From positions 39,748-103,747 of the forward strand of contig JBICIG010000106.1 of NCBI GenBank assembly GCA_043101605.1: 64,000 nucleotides of DNA, written 5' to 3'. This document shows, piece by piece, positions 43,625 to 52,670 of this stretch. Numbering within the stretch: the first letter of the stretch is position 1; every line of letters starts with the position of its first letter. The position numbers and the translations under genes were made by a program. The stretch is from JBICIG01 sp043101605. GTDB lineage: Bacteria > Planctomycetota > Phycisphaerae > Phycisphaerales > UBA1924. Below the pieces are notes generated by a model, which saw only the letters and a list, made by a program, of their open reading frames with translations, was not told where the DNA came from and ran no database searches.

Positions 43625-46600
43625 ATGCGATTCGGCAAGGTCCGGGAGCGTGCGGCATGGTGCGCCGCGGCATTCGGGCGAGTTTGGGCGAACTCCTCCG
43701 CCCACGCCTCGGCGTGGCTCGCGCTGCTCATGTGCGCCCAGGCGATCGCCCAATCTCCCGCGCTGCACGAGCATGACTACCGAATCCGGACATGGGAGGC
43801 CGAGGACGGATTGCCCGAAAGCTCTGCCACCGCGATGGTGCAGACCGAGGAGGGCTATCTCTGGTTCGGCACTTTCAACGGGCTCGTTCGGTTCAACGGT
43901 GTCCAGTTCCGCGTCTTCGATGCCGAGAACTCGGAGGGACTGCCCGGCTCGGGTGTGGTCAACCTCTGCGTGTTGGGCGACGGCCGACTCCTCGTCAGCA
44001 CCACGCGCGGCACCGCCATCGGAGATCACCGGGGATGGCGGACGGTCACCTCCGCGGACGGCTGGCGCGGGGATTTTGTCCGCTCGTTCGCGCAGCGACC
44101 CGACGGCAAGACCCTCGTCACCACCTTCGACGGTCACATCCTTGAGTGGAACGGCGAATTCTTCACCGAGCTTCCCAGGCCCACCGGGGGAGCGGCGTCT
44201 TCCATCGCGGCCGTCGACGCGGACGGAACCTGGTGGGTCGCCCGACCCGGATTCGTGGGCTGGTGGGACGGCACGCGCTGGCACACGGTTCTCGAGCGAG
44301 TGCCGGAGGTCGTCTGTGCGGCCGCCCGGGACGGCGCCGTCTGGGTCGTCACCGCCACGCAGATCCTCAAGTTCCGGGGATCCGAGCGTATTCAGGCGCG
44401 GGACCTGCCCGAGCGCCCCGGGGGCCTCTGGAGTGTGACCGAGGACTCGGCGGGGAACCTCTGGATCGCAACCTTCGATCGTGGCGTGCTGCTCGTTGCG
44501 CCCGACGGCACCGCACATCGCTGGAACAGCGCGACCGGCCTCGCAAGCGACAGCATCCGCTTCGTCTTCGAGGACGCGGAGCGGAACATCTGGATCGGCA
44601 CCAACGGCGGGGGACTCTCACGCTTCACGCAACCCCGCGTGCGTGCCTTCGGGACCGAGAGCGGCATCAAGGAACGAATCATCAAGTCCGTCGCGCCCAG
44701 CGCCGATGGCAGCGTCCTCGCGGCGACTTACGGCGGCGGGCTCTACCGCATCGCGGACGGCCAGCCGCACCGGATCGACGGCGGCCTCCGACCGGACATT
44801 CTTCAGAGCGTTCTCGAAGATCGAACCGGACGCGTCTGGGTCGGCACCTACGGCGACGGACTCTTCCTGCTCGGCGATGAGCGGGCCACGCGCATTTCGC
44901 CCGCCGTCACCGGAGGACCCAATGTCATCGCCCTCTTTGAGGACTCTGTCGGCCGGATCTGGGCCGCCGGCGGACAGGGCGTCGGCGTGCTTGAGCAAGG
45001 CAACTGGAAACGCCTTGGCGAGCCGGAGGGGCTCCCGACCGGCGTCGTCTTTGCGTTCGCCGAGGACCGGGCCGGCGCGATCTGGATCTCCAACGGCAGC
45101 GGTGTCTACCAACGCCACGGCGAGCGCTTCGAAGAGGTCCTCGATCCCGACGGCAAGCCTCTCGAGAACGCGCTCAGCTTGCTCTGCGATTCCAAGGGAG
45201 CGATGTGGGTGGGCTTGGCGCGATCCGGATTGGTCCGTTACCGGGACGGCGAGATCAGCCGCGTGGGTGAGCGGGTCGGGCTGCCCGACGCGGCCGTGAC
45301 GGGGATCATCGAGGACGGGCTGGGTTTCACCTGGCTCGCGTCCGACCGCGGCATCATCCGCGTCGCGAGCGAGGATCTCGTCGCCGCCGCCGACGGCAGA
45401 CTCGAACGCATCCGCTCGCAACTCCTGGGGCGTTCCGACGGCATGCCGAGCGTTCAGTGCACCGGCGCCCGCCAGCCGGCGATCGGCCGTGATACTGGGG
45501 GACGCCTCTGGTTCGCCACCATCCGAGGCGTGGTGCGGGTTGATCCGGCGACCTTTCGGACCAACGAACATCCGCCGGTCTCACGCATCGAGTCGGTCAG
45601 TTTCGACGCCTCAGGCGGGGGCGCCTCCGACGAGCCGGTCCAGCGGCAGGTGCGTCTCGGCGATGCGCTCACCGAGGAACTCAAGCTCCCCCCCGGCAGC
45701 CGCCGCATCGAGATCCATTACGCCGGCCTGAGCTTCGTGGACTCCGAGGGGGTCCGCTTCGAGGTGATGCTTGAGGGGCTCGATATCGGCTGGCACGAGG
45801 TCGGCGGCGCTCGCTCGGTGACCTACCAGCAACTGCCGCCCGGGCGCTACACCTTCCGGGTTCGGGCGGCCAACAGCGACGGTCTCTGGGGAGTCGCACC
45901 CGCGACCCTGCAACTGACCGTGCTGCCTTTCTTCTGGCAGACGGCGTGGTTCCGGGCGGGCTCGGGGCTGACTCTCATCGCAGCGGGCGCCGGCGGCGCA
46001 TGGTGGGCCGCGCACCGCCGCACGCGCCAACGCCGCCGGGAGAACGAGCGATTCCGGCTCGCGATGGAAGCCTCGCCGACCGCGATGCTCATCCTTGATC
46101 GCGATCACCGGATCACGATGGCCAACTCCCAGGCCGAGCGGGAGTTCGGTCTGTCGCGCGCCGAGCTCAGAGGCCGGCCCTTTGACGAGTTCATGCCCAA
46201 CGCACGCCGTCCGTCAGTGTTCGACGCGACGGACCAACCCATCGAGCCCCGCCCGGGAGAGCCGGAATTCAGTGGGAGACACGCCGACGGCAAGCGTTTC
46301 CCGGCCGAGGTGTCCTTCAGCACGATCGACACCGCCGAGGGCCCGAGCGTGCTCGTCTCGATCGACAACATCAGCAACCGCGTGCGCATGGAACTCGAGA
46401 TGGCTCAGCAGCGCGCCGAACTCGCCCACCTCGCACGCGTCACGATGCTCGGCGAACTCTCCGGCTCGCTCGCCCACGAACTCAACCAGCCGCTGGCCGC
46501 GATCCTCAGCAACGCCCAGGCCGCCCAGCGGCTCATGGCGCGCGACGAAGTGGACATCACCGAGGTCCGCGAGATCCTCGCCGACATTGTCGACCAGGAC

Positions 46601-47134
46601 AAGCGAGCGGGCGAAGTCATCCACGGCCTGCGCGCGCTCCTGCGGAACGAGCAGACCCCGCACGCACTGCTCGATCTTGGCGAAGTCGTCCAGGATGTCC
46701 TCCGCCTCACGCGCAGCGATCTCATCAACCGCGATGTCGAGGCGTCGACCGAGCTCCAGCCGGGGGTGCCGCCCGTGCTGGGCGATCGCGTCCAACTTCA
46801 GCAGGTCCTGCTCAACCTCGTGATGAACGCCTGCGACGCGATGCAGTCATCGGCGAGCAAACATCGACATCTAACGGTCCGCCTCCAAGCCGATGATCGC
46901 GTCGCGCGCGTCTTCGTCATCGACAGCGGGCCGGGCATCTCGTCCGACATCGCGGACAAGATGTTCGAACCCTTCACCACGACCAAGGCCGACGGCATGG
47001 GGCTGGGTTTGGCGGTGTGCCGCACGATCATCGCAGCGCATCACGGCGCGATCGGGGCGGCCCCGGATGCCGGTGGGGGGGCCGCGGTATTCTTCGAACT
47101 CCCCCTGCATCGCCGGAGCGATCATGTCAACTGA
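43625..47134 (+). CDS. Sensor histidine kinase with periplasmic two-component propeller
   Basis: A 1169-residue membrane kinase. N-terminal hydrophobic signal region to about residue 45, then about 14 Reg_prop propeller repeats (EDGLPESSATAMVQTEEGYLWFGT; DRTGRVWVGTYGDGLFLL) to about residue 640, a Y_Y_Y domain (PPGSRRIEIHYAGLSF ... YTFRVRAANSDGLWG) to about 765, and one membrane segment (about 775-800). Inside the cell come a PAS domain (830-930), a HisKA box with phospho-acceptor His951 (SLAHELNQPLAA) and an HATPase domain (GIGLGLAVCR-like MGLGLAVCRTIIAAHHG). It senses an extracytoplasmic, perhaps glycan-like, signal. Its end overlaps the FixJ-type regulator gene by 11 bases. Confidence 0.92.
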   Translation: MRFGKVRERAAWCAAAFGRVWANSSAHASAWLALLMCAQAIAQSPALHEHDYRIRTWEAEDGLPESSATAMVQTEEGYLWFGTFNGLVRFNGVQFRVFDAENSEGLPGSGVVNLCVLGDGRLLVSTTRGTAIGDHRGWRTVTSADGWRGDFVRSFAQRPDGKTLVTTFDGHILEWNGEFFTELPRPTGGAASSIAAVDADGTWWVARPGFVGWWDGTRWHTVLERVPEVVCAAARDGAVWVVTATQILKFRGSERIQARDLPERPGGLWSVTEDSAGNLWIATFDRGVLLVAPDGTAHRWNSATGLASDSIRFVFEDAERNIWIGTNGGGLSRFTQPRVRAFGTESGIKERIIKSVAPSADGSVLAATYGGGLYRIADGQPHRIDGGLRPDILQSVLEDRTGRVWVGTYGDGLFLLGDERATRISPAVTGGPNVIALFEDSVGRIWAAGGQGVGVLEQGNWKRLGEPEGLPTGVVFAFAEDRAGAIWISNGSGVYQRHGERFEEVLDPDGKPLENALSLLCDSKGAMWVGLARSGLVRYRDGEISRVGERVGLPDAAVTGIIEDGLGFTWLASDRGIIRVASEDLVAAADGRLERIRSQLLGRSDGMPSVQCTGARQPAIGRDTGGRLWFATIRGVVRVDPATFRTNEHPPVSRIESVSFDASGGGASDEPVQRQVRLGDALTEELKLPPGSRRIEIHYAGLSFVDSEGVRFEVMLEGLDIGWHEVGGARSVTYQQLPPGRYTFRVRAANSDGLWGVAPATLQLTVLPFFWQTAWFRAGSGLTLIAAGAGGAWWAAHRRTRQRRRENERFRLAMEASPTAMLILDRDHRITMANSQAEREFGLSRAELRGRPFDEFMPNARRPSVFDATDQPIEPRPGEPEFSGRHADGKRFPAEVSFSTIDTAEGPSVLVSIDNISNRVRMELEMAQQRAELAHLARVTMLGELSGSLAHELNQPLAAILSNAQAAQRLMARDEVDITEVREILADIVDQDKRAGEVIHGLRALLRNEQTPHALLDLGEVVQDVLRLTRSDLINRDVEASTELQPGVPPVLGDRVQLQQVLLNLVMNACDAMQSSASKHRHLTVRLQADDRVARVFVIDSGPGISSDIADKMFEPFTTTKADGMGLGLAVCRTIIAAHHGAIGAAPDAGGGAAVFFELPLHRRSDHVN

Positions 47135-47753
47135 AGCTCCCGTGGTCTACATAGTCGACGATGAGCCCGCGGTCCTCCGCGCGGTCTCCCGGCTGCTGAC
47201 CTCGGCCGGCTTCCGGGTTCGGGCATTCGAGTCCCCGCTCCGGTTCGTCGCCGAGCACGACGCCGAGATCTCGGGCTGCGGGCTCGCCGACCTCTCCATG
47301 CCCGAGATGGACGGGCTTGCGCTGCAGGAAGCCCTCTGCTCGCCCACCGACGACGCCCCCGCGCGCCCAATCATCTTTCTCAGCGGCCGCGCCGACATCC
47401 CCTCGAGCGTGCAGGCGATGAAGCAGGGCGCCATCGACTTCCTGACCAAGCCGGTCGACGACGAGGCGCTGCTCGATGCCGTCCGCCGGGCGATCGATCG
47501 AGATCTCGAAGCCCGTCGCGGCCGCCGCGCCCTGGAGTCCCTCCACGAGCGTTGGCGTTCGCTGACGCCACGCGAGCGGGAGGTCATGGAACGCGTGGTC
47601 GCCGGCCGACTCAACAAGCAGATCGCCTACGAGCTCGGGACCGCCGAGAAGACCATCAAAGTGCACCGGGGCCGGGTCATGCAGAAGATGCAGGCCGATT
47701 CGCTGGCCGACCTCGTCCGCATGGCCCAGCGCCTCAGCACGCCGCCGGTCTGA
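47124..47753 (+). CDS. FixJ/NarL-type response regulator
   Basis: A 209-residue regulator. Receiver domain with acidic pair Asp12-Asp13, likely phospho-acceptor Asp56 (GLADLSMPEMDGL) and Lys in FLTKPVDDE. The C-terminal LuxR-type HTH is LTPREREVMERVVAGRLNKQIAYELGTAEKTIKVHRGRVMQKMQ, as in FixJ. It is the direct partner of the overlapping kinase gene. A two-part DNA motif that could be its site lies 35 bases downstream of its stop and again before the sulfatase gene. Confidence 0.93.
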   Translation: MSTEAPVVYIVDDEPAVLRAVSRLLTSAGFRVRAFESPLRFVAEHDAEISGCGLADLSMPEMDGLALQEALCSPTDDAPARPIIFLSGRADIPSSVQAMKQGAIDFLTKPVDDEALLDAVRRAIDRDLEARRGRRALESLHERWRSLTPREREVMERVVAGRLNKQIAYELGTAEKTIKVHRGRVMQKMQADSLADLVRMAQRLSTPPV

Positions 47754-47787
47754 CTCGGGCCGCGCGCCCCGGCTTCCGGCCCGGCAT

Positions 47788-47832
47788 GGGACCAAAGCCC
47801 AATGGTGGCCGTGCTCCGCCGTTGGGTATCGT
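47788..47832 (+). promoter_or_regulatory. Two-part regulatory motif before the lone receiver gene
   Basis: GGGACCAAAGCCCAATG (47788-47804), 19 bases, then GGGTATCGT (47824-47832), just before the GTG at 47839. The same layout occurs at 50075. The first part reads as an activator site, the second as a -10-like element; if so the transcript would be almost leaderless. Confidence 0.55.
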
Positions 47833-47838
47833 CCCGCC

Positions 47839-48252
47839 GTGCTGCCCAAGCCCCCTTTGATCGCCGTCGTGGATGACGAGGACGCGGTCTGCCGCGCCCT
47901 GCGCCGGTTGCTGCAGACCAACGGCTTCGAGGTCCGCGCCTTCGATTCCGGGCGGGCCTTCATGGACGCGCTCCCCGGCGAGCAGCCCGAGTGCCTCGTG
48001 CTCGATCTGCACATGCCTCACATGGGCGGACTGGCCGTGCTCGCCCGACTGCAGCAGGAACGCCCGGGGCTCCCCGCGATCGTCATCACCGGCCACGACA
48101 GCCCGGAGGCCCGCGATGGCGCGGCTCGCTTCGGCGTCGGGGCGTTCTTCCGCAAGCCGGTCGACGGCGAGGCCCTCGTCGCCGCGATTCTCGCCCTGCT
48201 CACCCCGCCCGGCGGCCCTTCCGTCGCCGGCCCGCAAGGAGACACCCCATGA
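47839..48252 (+). CDS. Stand-alone receiver-domain response regulator
   Basis: A 137-residue single receiver. It has Asp12-Asp13 (VVDDEDAV), Asp56 (LVLDLHMPHMGG), Thr in VITGHD and Lys in FRKPVDGE, so it should be phosphorylated normally. No output domain follows. It may tune or relay phosphate from the large kinase. The GTG start is preferred since it gives the usual short N-terminus. Its stop overlaps the start of the DUF3313 lipoprotein (ATGA). Confidence 0.9.
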   Translation: MLPKPPLIAVVDDEDAVCRALRRLLQTNGFEVRAFDSGRAFMDALPGEQPECLVLDLHMPHMGGLAVLARLQQERPGLPAIVITGHDSPEARDGAARFGVGAFFRKPVDGEALVAAILALLTPPGGPSVAGPQGDTP

Positions 48253-48899
48253 ACCGATCCACGCGCCGCGCCCCGAGAAAGCACCGGGATTCTCTGTTCG
48301 CCACGAGTATGCTGGGGGTCGCGCTGCTGCTGCCCGCCTGCTCCTCACCCCCGCCGCTGGTCGTCACCGGGTTCCTGAGCGACTACACCACGCTCGAAAG
48401 CGTCTCCGATTCCCGGATGCGGTACATCTCCGCCGACCTCGCAGACTACAACACCTTCATCATCGACCCGGTCCAGATCCGCCCGGCCGAATCCAAGCTC
48501 AGCGAGGAGGAGCGGGTAAAGGTCGCCGCGTACTTCCGCGAGGCGCTCGAGCGGGAACTCAACGAGCGGGGATACACCGTGACCGACACCCCGGCCCTCG
48601 GCACGGCCCGCATCCGCGTCGCCCTGACCGATGTCAAGAACGCGACCTGGTGGAAGAAGATCCACCCGGCAAGCAACCTCGCCGGGGCCGGCCGCGGCGG
48701 GGCGGCGATGGAGGGCGAAATGATCGATGCCGTCACCGGCCAGCAACTCGCCGCGGTTGTCCAGGCGGGCGTCGGCAGCCAGTTCACGCTCTTCAACTTC
48801 AGCACCGTCAGCGATGTCAAGTCCACCATCGACCAGTGGGCGGAGACCGCCTGCGAGCGGCTGGACGAACTCCGCAGCAATCCCGCCGCGACTCGGTAA
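48249..48899 (+). CDS. DUF3313 lipoprotein
   Basis: A 216-residue lipoprotein with lipobox LLPAC (lipidated Cys31). The mature part matches DUF3313: FLSDYTTLESVSDSRMRYISADLADYNTFIIDPVQI, then VAAYFREALERELNERGYTVTDTPALGTARIRVALTDV and AGAGRGGAAMEGEMIDAVTGQQLAAVVQA. Members are anchored in the outer membrane of proteobacteria and their role is unknown. Translation is coupled to the receiver gene, and an FGE-like gene begins 30 bases downstream. Confidence 0.88.
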   Translation: MNRSTRRAPRKHRDSLFATSMLGVALLLPACSSPPPLVVTGFLSDYTTLESVSDSRMRYISADLADYNTFIIDPVQIRPAESKLSEEERVKVAAYFREALERELNERGYTVTDTPALGTARIRVALTDVKNATWWKKIHPASNLAGAGRGGAAMEGEMIDAVTGQQLAAVVQAGVGSQFTLFNFSTVSDVKSTIDQWAETACERLDELRSNPAATR

Positions 48900-48929
48900 G
48901 AACCCGGCTCGCGCCGGCAGGAACTCTCG

Positions 48930-50036
48930 ATGAACTCGCCTATCCGAAACGCCGCCCTCGCGAGCGCCCTGTTCGCCGCCGGTTCCACGATCGGCGTCGC
49001 ACAGCCGGTCGCCCCGGCTCGGCCCGATCGGGACGACCCGCCGGGTATGGTCTGGATCCCGGGCGGCGAGTTCCTGATGGGTTCGACCGATCCGCTCGCT
49101 CGGCCAGACGAGTCCCCGATCCACCGCGTGCGCATCGACGGTTTCTGGATCGATCGGACCGAGGTGACAAACGCCCAGTTCGAGCGATTCGTCGAGGCCA
49201 CCGGCTACCTCACTGTTGCCGAGCGAGCCGTCGACTGGGACGAACTCAAGGAGCAACTCCCGCCCGGCACGCCCAAGCCTCCACCAGAGCAACTCATGCC
49301 CGGTTCGCTCGTATTCGTGCCCCCGGATGCCGAAGCCGGGCCGATCCGAAACCTGCAGTGGTGGAGGTGGGTGCCGGGCGCAAACTGGCAACAGCCCGAA
49401 GGCCCCGGCTCGACCATCCGCGGCCGAGAGAATCTGCCGGTCGTTCACATCGCCTTCGAGGACGCAATCGCGTACTGCCAATGGGCCGGAAAGCGCCTCC
49501 CCACCGAAGCCGAGTGGGAATTCGCCGCCCGGGGCGGCCTCGAAGGGAAGATCAACGCCTGGGGTGATCAACCCGTCGACCCGACCCGCGCCAACATCTG
49601 GCAGGGGAAGTTCCCCACCCTCAACACCGCCGCCGATGGCTTCGTCACCGCCGCCCCCGTCGGTTCCTTCCCTCCCAATGGCTACGGCCTCCACGACATG
49701 GCCGGAAATGTCTGGGAGTGGTGCTCCGACTTCTACCGCCCGGACACCTACGCGCTCCGTGTCCGCGGGCGTGATCCCTCCTCCGTCGCGGTCAACCCAG
49801 CCGGCCCGCCCGCGCGGGACAACCAACCGGGGTCCCTGCACGCCGAGATGCGCGTGCTCCGTGGCGGTTCCTTCCTCTGCCACGACAGCTACTGCGCGAG
49901 CTATCGCCCGAGCGCCCGCATGGCGTCCTCCCCCGACACCGGGCTGAGCCACACCGGTTTCCGCTGCGTCTCTGACGCGCCGCCACCGTCCTCCGTCGCC
50001 GCGGATGATCCCCAGCCCGTGCCATCCGAGCGCTGA
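48930..50036 (+). CDS. Formylglycine-generating-enzyme-like (SUMF1 family) protein, exported
   Basis: A 368-residue protein with a signal peptide (cleavage near GVAQ, residue 25). The FGE/sulfatase-modifying domain follows: MVWIPGGEFLMGS, RTEVTNAQFERFVEATGYLTVAE, NLPVVHIAFEDAIAYCQWAGKRLPTEAEWEFAARGG and MAGNVWEWCSDFY. The two active-site cysteines of true FGE are present: Cys317 and Cys322 in RGGSFLCHDSYCASYRPSAR. It therefore can be expected to convert the CxPxR cysteine of sulfatases to formylglycine. Location outside the cytoplasm is unusual for a bacterial FGE. The sulfatase gene lies 145 bases downstream with its own upstream motif. Confidence 0.9.
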   Translation: MNSPIRNAALASALFAAGSTIGVAQPVAPARPDRDDPPGMVWIPGGEFLMGSTDPLARPDESPIHRVRIDGFWIDRTEVTNAQFERFVEATGYLTVAERAVDWDELKEQLPPGTPKPPPEQLMPGSLVFVPPDAEAGPIRNLQWWRWVPGANWQQPEGPGSTIRGRENLPVVHIAFEDAIAYCQWAGKRLPTEAEWEFAARGGLEGKINAWGDQPVDPTRANIWQGKFPTLNTAADGFVTAAPVGSFPPNGYGLHDMAGNVWEWCSDFYRPDTYALRVRGRDPSSVAVNPAGPPARDNQPGSLHAEMRVLRGGSFLCHDSYCASYRPSARMASSPDTGLSHTGFRCVSDAPPPSSVAADDPQPVPSER

Positions 50037-50074
50037 GCTCCGGGCCGAGCGGCGCCGCGGATTCGCGACCGCGT

Positions 50075-50118
50075 GGGACCAAGGTCCAATGTGCGGAGCG
50101 CCGGCGGGTGGGTAGCGT
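50075..50118 (+). promoter_or_regulatory. Two-part regulatory motif before the sulfatase gene
   Basis: GGGACCAAGGTCCAATG (50075-50091), 18 bases, then GGGTAGCGT (50110-50118). The first part contains the inverted repeat GGACC-AA-GGTCC. It is the second copy of the motif at 47788, with a spacer one base shorter. The start codon is 64 bases further on. Confidence 0.55.
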
Positions 50119-50181
50119 GTTCGCTCCGCGAAGCCGGGGATCGCGGGGAGTTCGCAAGCTCACTCTCGGAAGGATCCCGTC

Positions 50182-51627
50182 GTGACCAGTTCCCGATCAC
50201 TCGTGGCCATGTTCGCGCTGGCCGTTCTCCTGCTCGCCACGGGATGCGCAACCGCGCAGCACAACGCCGCGTCCCGCCCGCACATCATCCACATCGTCGC
50301 CGACGATCTCGGCTGGGCGGATGTCGGCTTCAACGGCGCCACGGACATCCGCACGCCCAACATCGACGCGCTCGCCGCCGAGGGCTCCGTCCTCACCCAG
50401 TTCTACGTCCAGCCCATGTGCACGCCCACGCGCGCCGCACTCCTCACCGGGCGGTACCCGTTCCGCTACGGCCTCCAGACCGCGGTCATCCCGTCGGTCT
50501 CCTCCTACGGCCTCGACACCGAGGAACGCCTCCTCCCCCAGGCGCTCAAGGAAGTCGGCTACCGCACCGCCATCGTCGGCAAGTGGCACCTCGGACACGC
50601 CGACAAGAAGTACTGGCCCCGCCAGCGAGGCTTCGACTACCAGTACGGCGCCATGATCGGCGAACTCGACTACTTCACGCACGAGGAGCACGGCGTCCTC
50701 GACTGGTTCCGCGACAACGAGCCCGTCCGCGAGGACGGGTACACCACCACCCTCATCGGCAAGGACGCGGCCCGGCTCATCGAGCAGCACGACCAGAGCC
50801 AGCCGCTCTACCTCTACCTCACCTTCAACGCCCCGCACACGCCCTACCAGGCCCCCCAGGAATACATCGACCGCTTCTCGTCCATCGAGGACCCCACCCG
50901 CCGCACCTACGCCGCGATGGTCTCCTGCCTCGACGACGAGATCGGCCGGGTCGTCGACGCACTCAACCGAACGGGAATGCGTGAGAACACGCTGATCGTC
51001 TTCCACAGCGACAACGGCGGCACCAAGAACGCCCTCTTCGCCGGCGTCATGGCCGACATGTCCAACATCACCATTCCCTGCGACAACGGGCCCTATCGCG
51101 ACGGCAAGGGATCGCTCTACGAGGGCGGCACGCGCGTCTGCGCATTCGTCAACTGGCCCGGGCGAATCCGCCCCGGCCCAAACGACGGGCTCATCCACGC
51201 CGTCGATCTCTTCCCCACCTTCGCCTCCCTCGCCGGGGCCACCCCCGAGAAGGACCGCCCGCTCGACGGCATCAATGTCTGGCGCACGCTCAAGGACCGC
51301 GCCGAGTCGCCCCGCACCGAGGTCATCTACAACATCGAACCCTTCCGGGCCGCGATCCGCCAGGGCGACTGGAAGCTCGTCTGGCGCGCCATGCTTCCCA
51401 CCCGCGTCGAGCTCTTCGACCTCCGCAACGACCCGTCCGAGACGACGAACCTCGCGTCCCAACACCCCGCGCTGGTCGCCGAACTCCAGGCCCGCGTCGA
51501 CGCCCTCGCCGCCGATGCCAAGCCGCCCCTGTTCCTCATCGACCAGTTCAATGTCATCACCACCAACATGAAGGGCGAGCCCGTGATGCCGTTCGAGGAC
51601 GACGCCGTCTACATCGAGCGTCCCTGA
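50182..51627 (+). CDS. Lipoprotein sulfatase (Cys-type arylsulfatase family)
   Basis: A 481-residue sulfatase that hydrolyses sulfate esters, probably on polysaccharides. Lipobox LATGC gives lipidated Cys22. The N-terminal metal pair is IVADDLGW, the formylglycine site is C80-T-P-T-R84 within CTPTRAALLTGRYPFRYG, and later KWHLGH, PHTPYQAP and FHSDNGGTKN supply the metal and sulfate ligands. The Cys-type site requires an FGE, and one is encoded just upstream. Start is GTG 50182; no in-frame ATG fits the lipobox. Planctomycetes have many sulfatases; substrate is not readable. Confidence 0.93.
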   Translation: MTSSRSLVAMFALAVLLLATGCATAQHNAASRPHIIHIVADDLGWADVGFNGATDIRTPNIDALAAEGSVLTQFYVQPMCTPTRAALLTGRYPFRYGLQTAVIPSVSSYGLDTEERLLPQALKEVGYRTAIVGKWHLGHADKKYWPRQRGFDYQYGAMIGELDYFTHEEHGVLDWFRDNEPVREDGYTTTLIGKDAARLIEQHDQSQPLYLYLTFNAPHTPYQAPQEYIDRFSSIEDPTRRTYAAMVSCLDDEIGRVVDALNRTGMRENTLIVFHSDNGGTKNALFAGVMADMSNITIPCDNGPYRDGKGSLYEGGTRVCAFVNWPGRIRPGPNDGLIHAVDLFPTFASLAGATPEKDRPLDGINVWRTLKDRAESPRTEVIYNIEPFRAAIRQGDWKLVWRAMLPTRVELFDLRNDPSETTNLASQHPALVAELQARVDALAADAKPPLFLIDQFNVITTNMKGEPVMPFEDDAVYIERP

Positions 51628-51696
51628 ACCGGCAACAAGGCTGACCGCATCCGCCACGGCCGCTCACCGACGCGGCGCAGAGAAAGGGATCTCAAG

Positions 51697-52572
51697 ATGA
51701 ATCGGCTGACCAATGTCCTTCGCCCCGCGACGCTCCTGATCGCCGCGGGTGCGATCCTCCCCTCCACGGCATCGGCTTTCTCGTTCGGCACCGCCGAGCC
51801 GGAGAACGCTCAGACCACCTCCCATGAGAGCAGCCTCTCCGTGGACTACGGCGAGGACCGCTGGCGCTTCGACTTCAACAGCTGGATGTGGATGATCGGC
51901 GCCGATGGCTCCGTGGGCGTTGGCGACCGCAAAGCCGATGTCGACGCAAGCTTCGGGGACATCCTCGATGCCTCCGATTCGCTCTTTGCGTTCTCGGGTC
52001 ACCTCGAAGTCGGCCACGGACGCTGGGCCGGCTATGTCGATGCTTGGTACGGCAACATGGGCGCCGACGGCCTGAGCGGGCCGAACGCCATGACGGATAT
52101 CGATGTCACCTTCGAGCAGCTCATCGTCGACTTCGGCGTCATGTACCGCGTCTACCAGTGGCAGCCCGAGGGGATCGGCCACGGGCACCGCCTCGGCGGG
52201 CTCGTCGATCTCTACGGCGGCGCCCGCTACAACATGGTCAGCCTCGAGGTCGACCCCGCCATGCTCGCGTCACGCTCCAAGGACGAGCACTGGGTCGACC
52301 CCATCATTGGAGCACGCCTCATCCACCCGCTCTCGGAGAATCTCCACGCCCGGGTCAACGGCGATATCGGCGGCTTTGGCGTCGGCTCCGACTTCACATG
52401 GTCGGCCACCGCCGTCCTCGGCTACGACTTCACGATCTTCTCCATCCCCGCCACGATCTACGGCGGCTACCGCGCCATCGGCTGGGACTACAGCGACGGC
52501 AGCGGCGCCGACGAGTTCGAGTGGGATGTCACCCTCCACGGCCCGATCCTCGGGCTCTCGCTGAGGTTCTGA
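51697..52572 (+). CDS. Outer-membrane beta-barrel-like protein
   Basis: A 291-residue protein. Sec signal to about residue 27 (TASA). The mature chain alternates polar and hydrophobic residues in strands rich in Trp, Tyr and Gly (RWRFDFNSWMWMIGADGSVGVG; GHLEVGHGRWAGYVDAWYGNMG; LGYDFTIFSIPATIYGGYRAIGWDYS) and ends LSLRF with the terminal Phe typical of barrel proteins. It may form a porin or surface barrel for the sulfated substrate or product. It is the last gene of the cluster, followed by a good terminator. Confidence 0.75.
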   Translation: MNRLTNVLRPATLLIAAGAILPSTASAFSFGTAEPENAQTTSHESSLSVDYGEDRWRFDFNSWMWMIGADGSVGVGDRKADVDASFGDILDASDSLFAFSGHLEVGHGRWAGYVDAWYGNMGADGLSGPNAMTDIDVTFEQLIVDFGVMYRVYQWQPEGIGHGHRLGGLVDLYGGARYNMVSLEVDPAMLASRSKDEHWVDPIIGARLIHPLSENLHARVNGDIGGFGVGSDFTWSATAVLGYDFTIFSIPATIYGGYRAIGWDYSDGSGADEFEWDVTLHGPILGLSLRF

Positions 52573-52619
52573 TCGCAGCCAGCGGAAGCAAGAACTCACC
52601 AATCCGGCGAACACGACAC

Positions 52620-52670
52620 TCCCCGAGAAGCGGCGTCAGGGCCCGCTTCCCGGGGATTGTCTTTCTCCTT
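52620..52670 (+). terminator. Intrinsic terminator after the sulfatase cluster
   Basis: TCCCCG and GAAGC (52620-52631) pair with GCTTC and CGGGGA (52645-52656) with one mismatch, and TTGTCTTTCTCCTT follows. It ends the run from the sensor kinase to the outer-membrane protein. Between 52671 and the tRNA at 52845 I see no gene or clear element. Confidence 0.6.
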
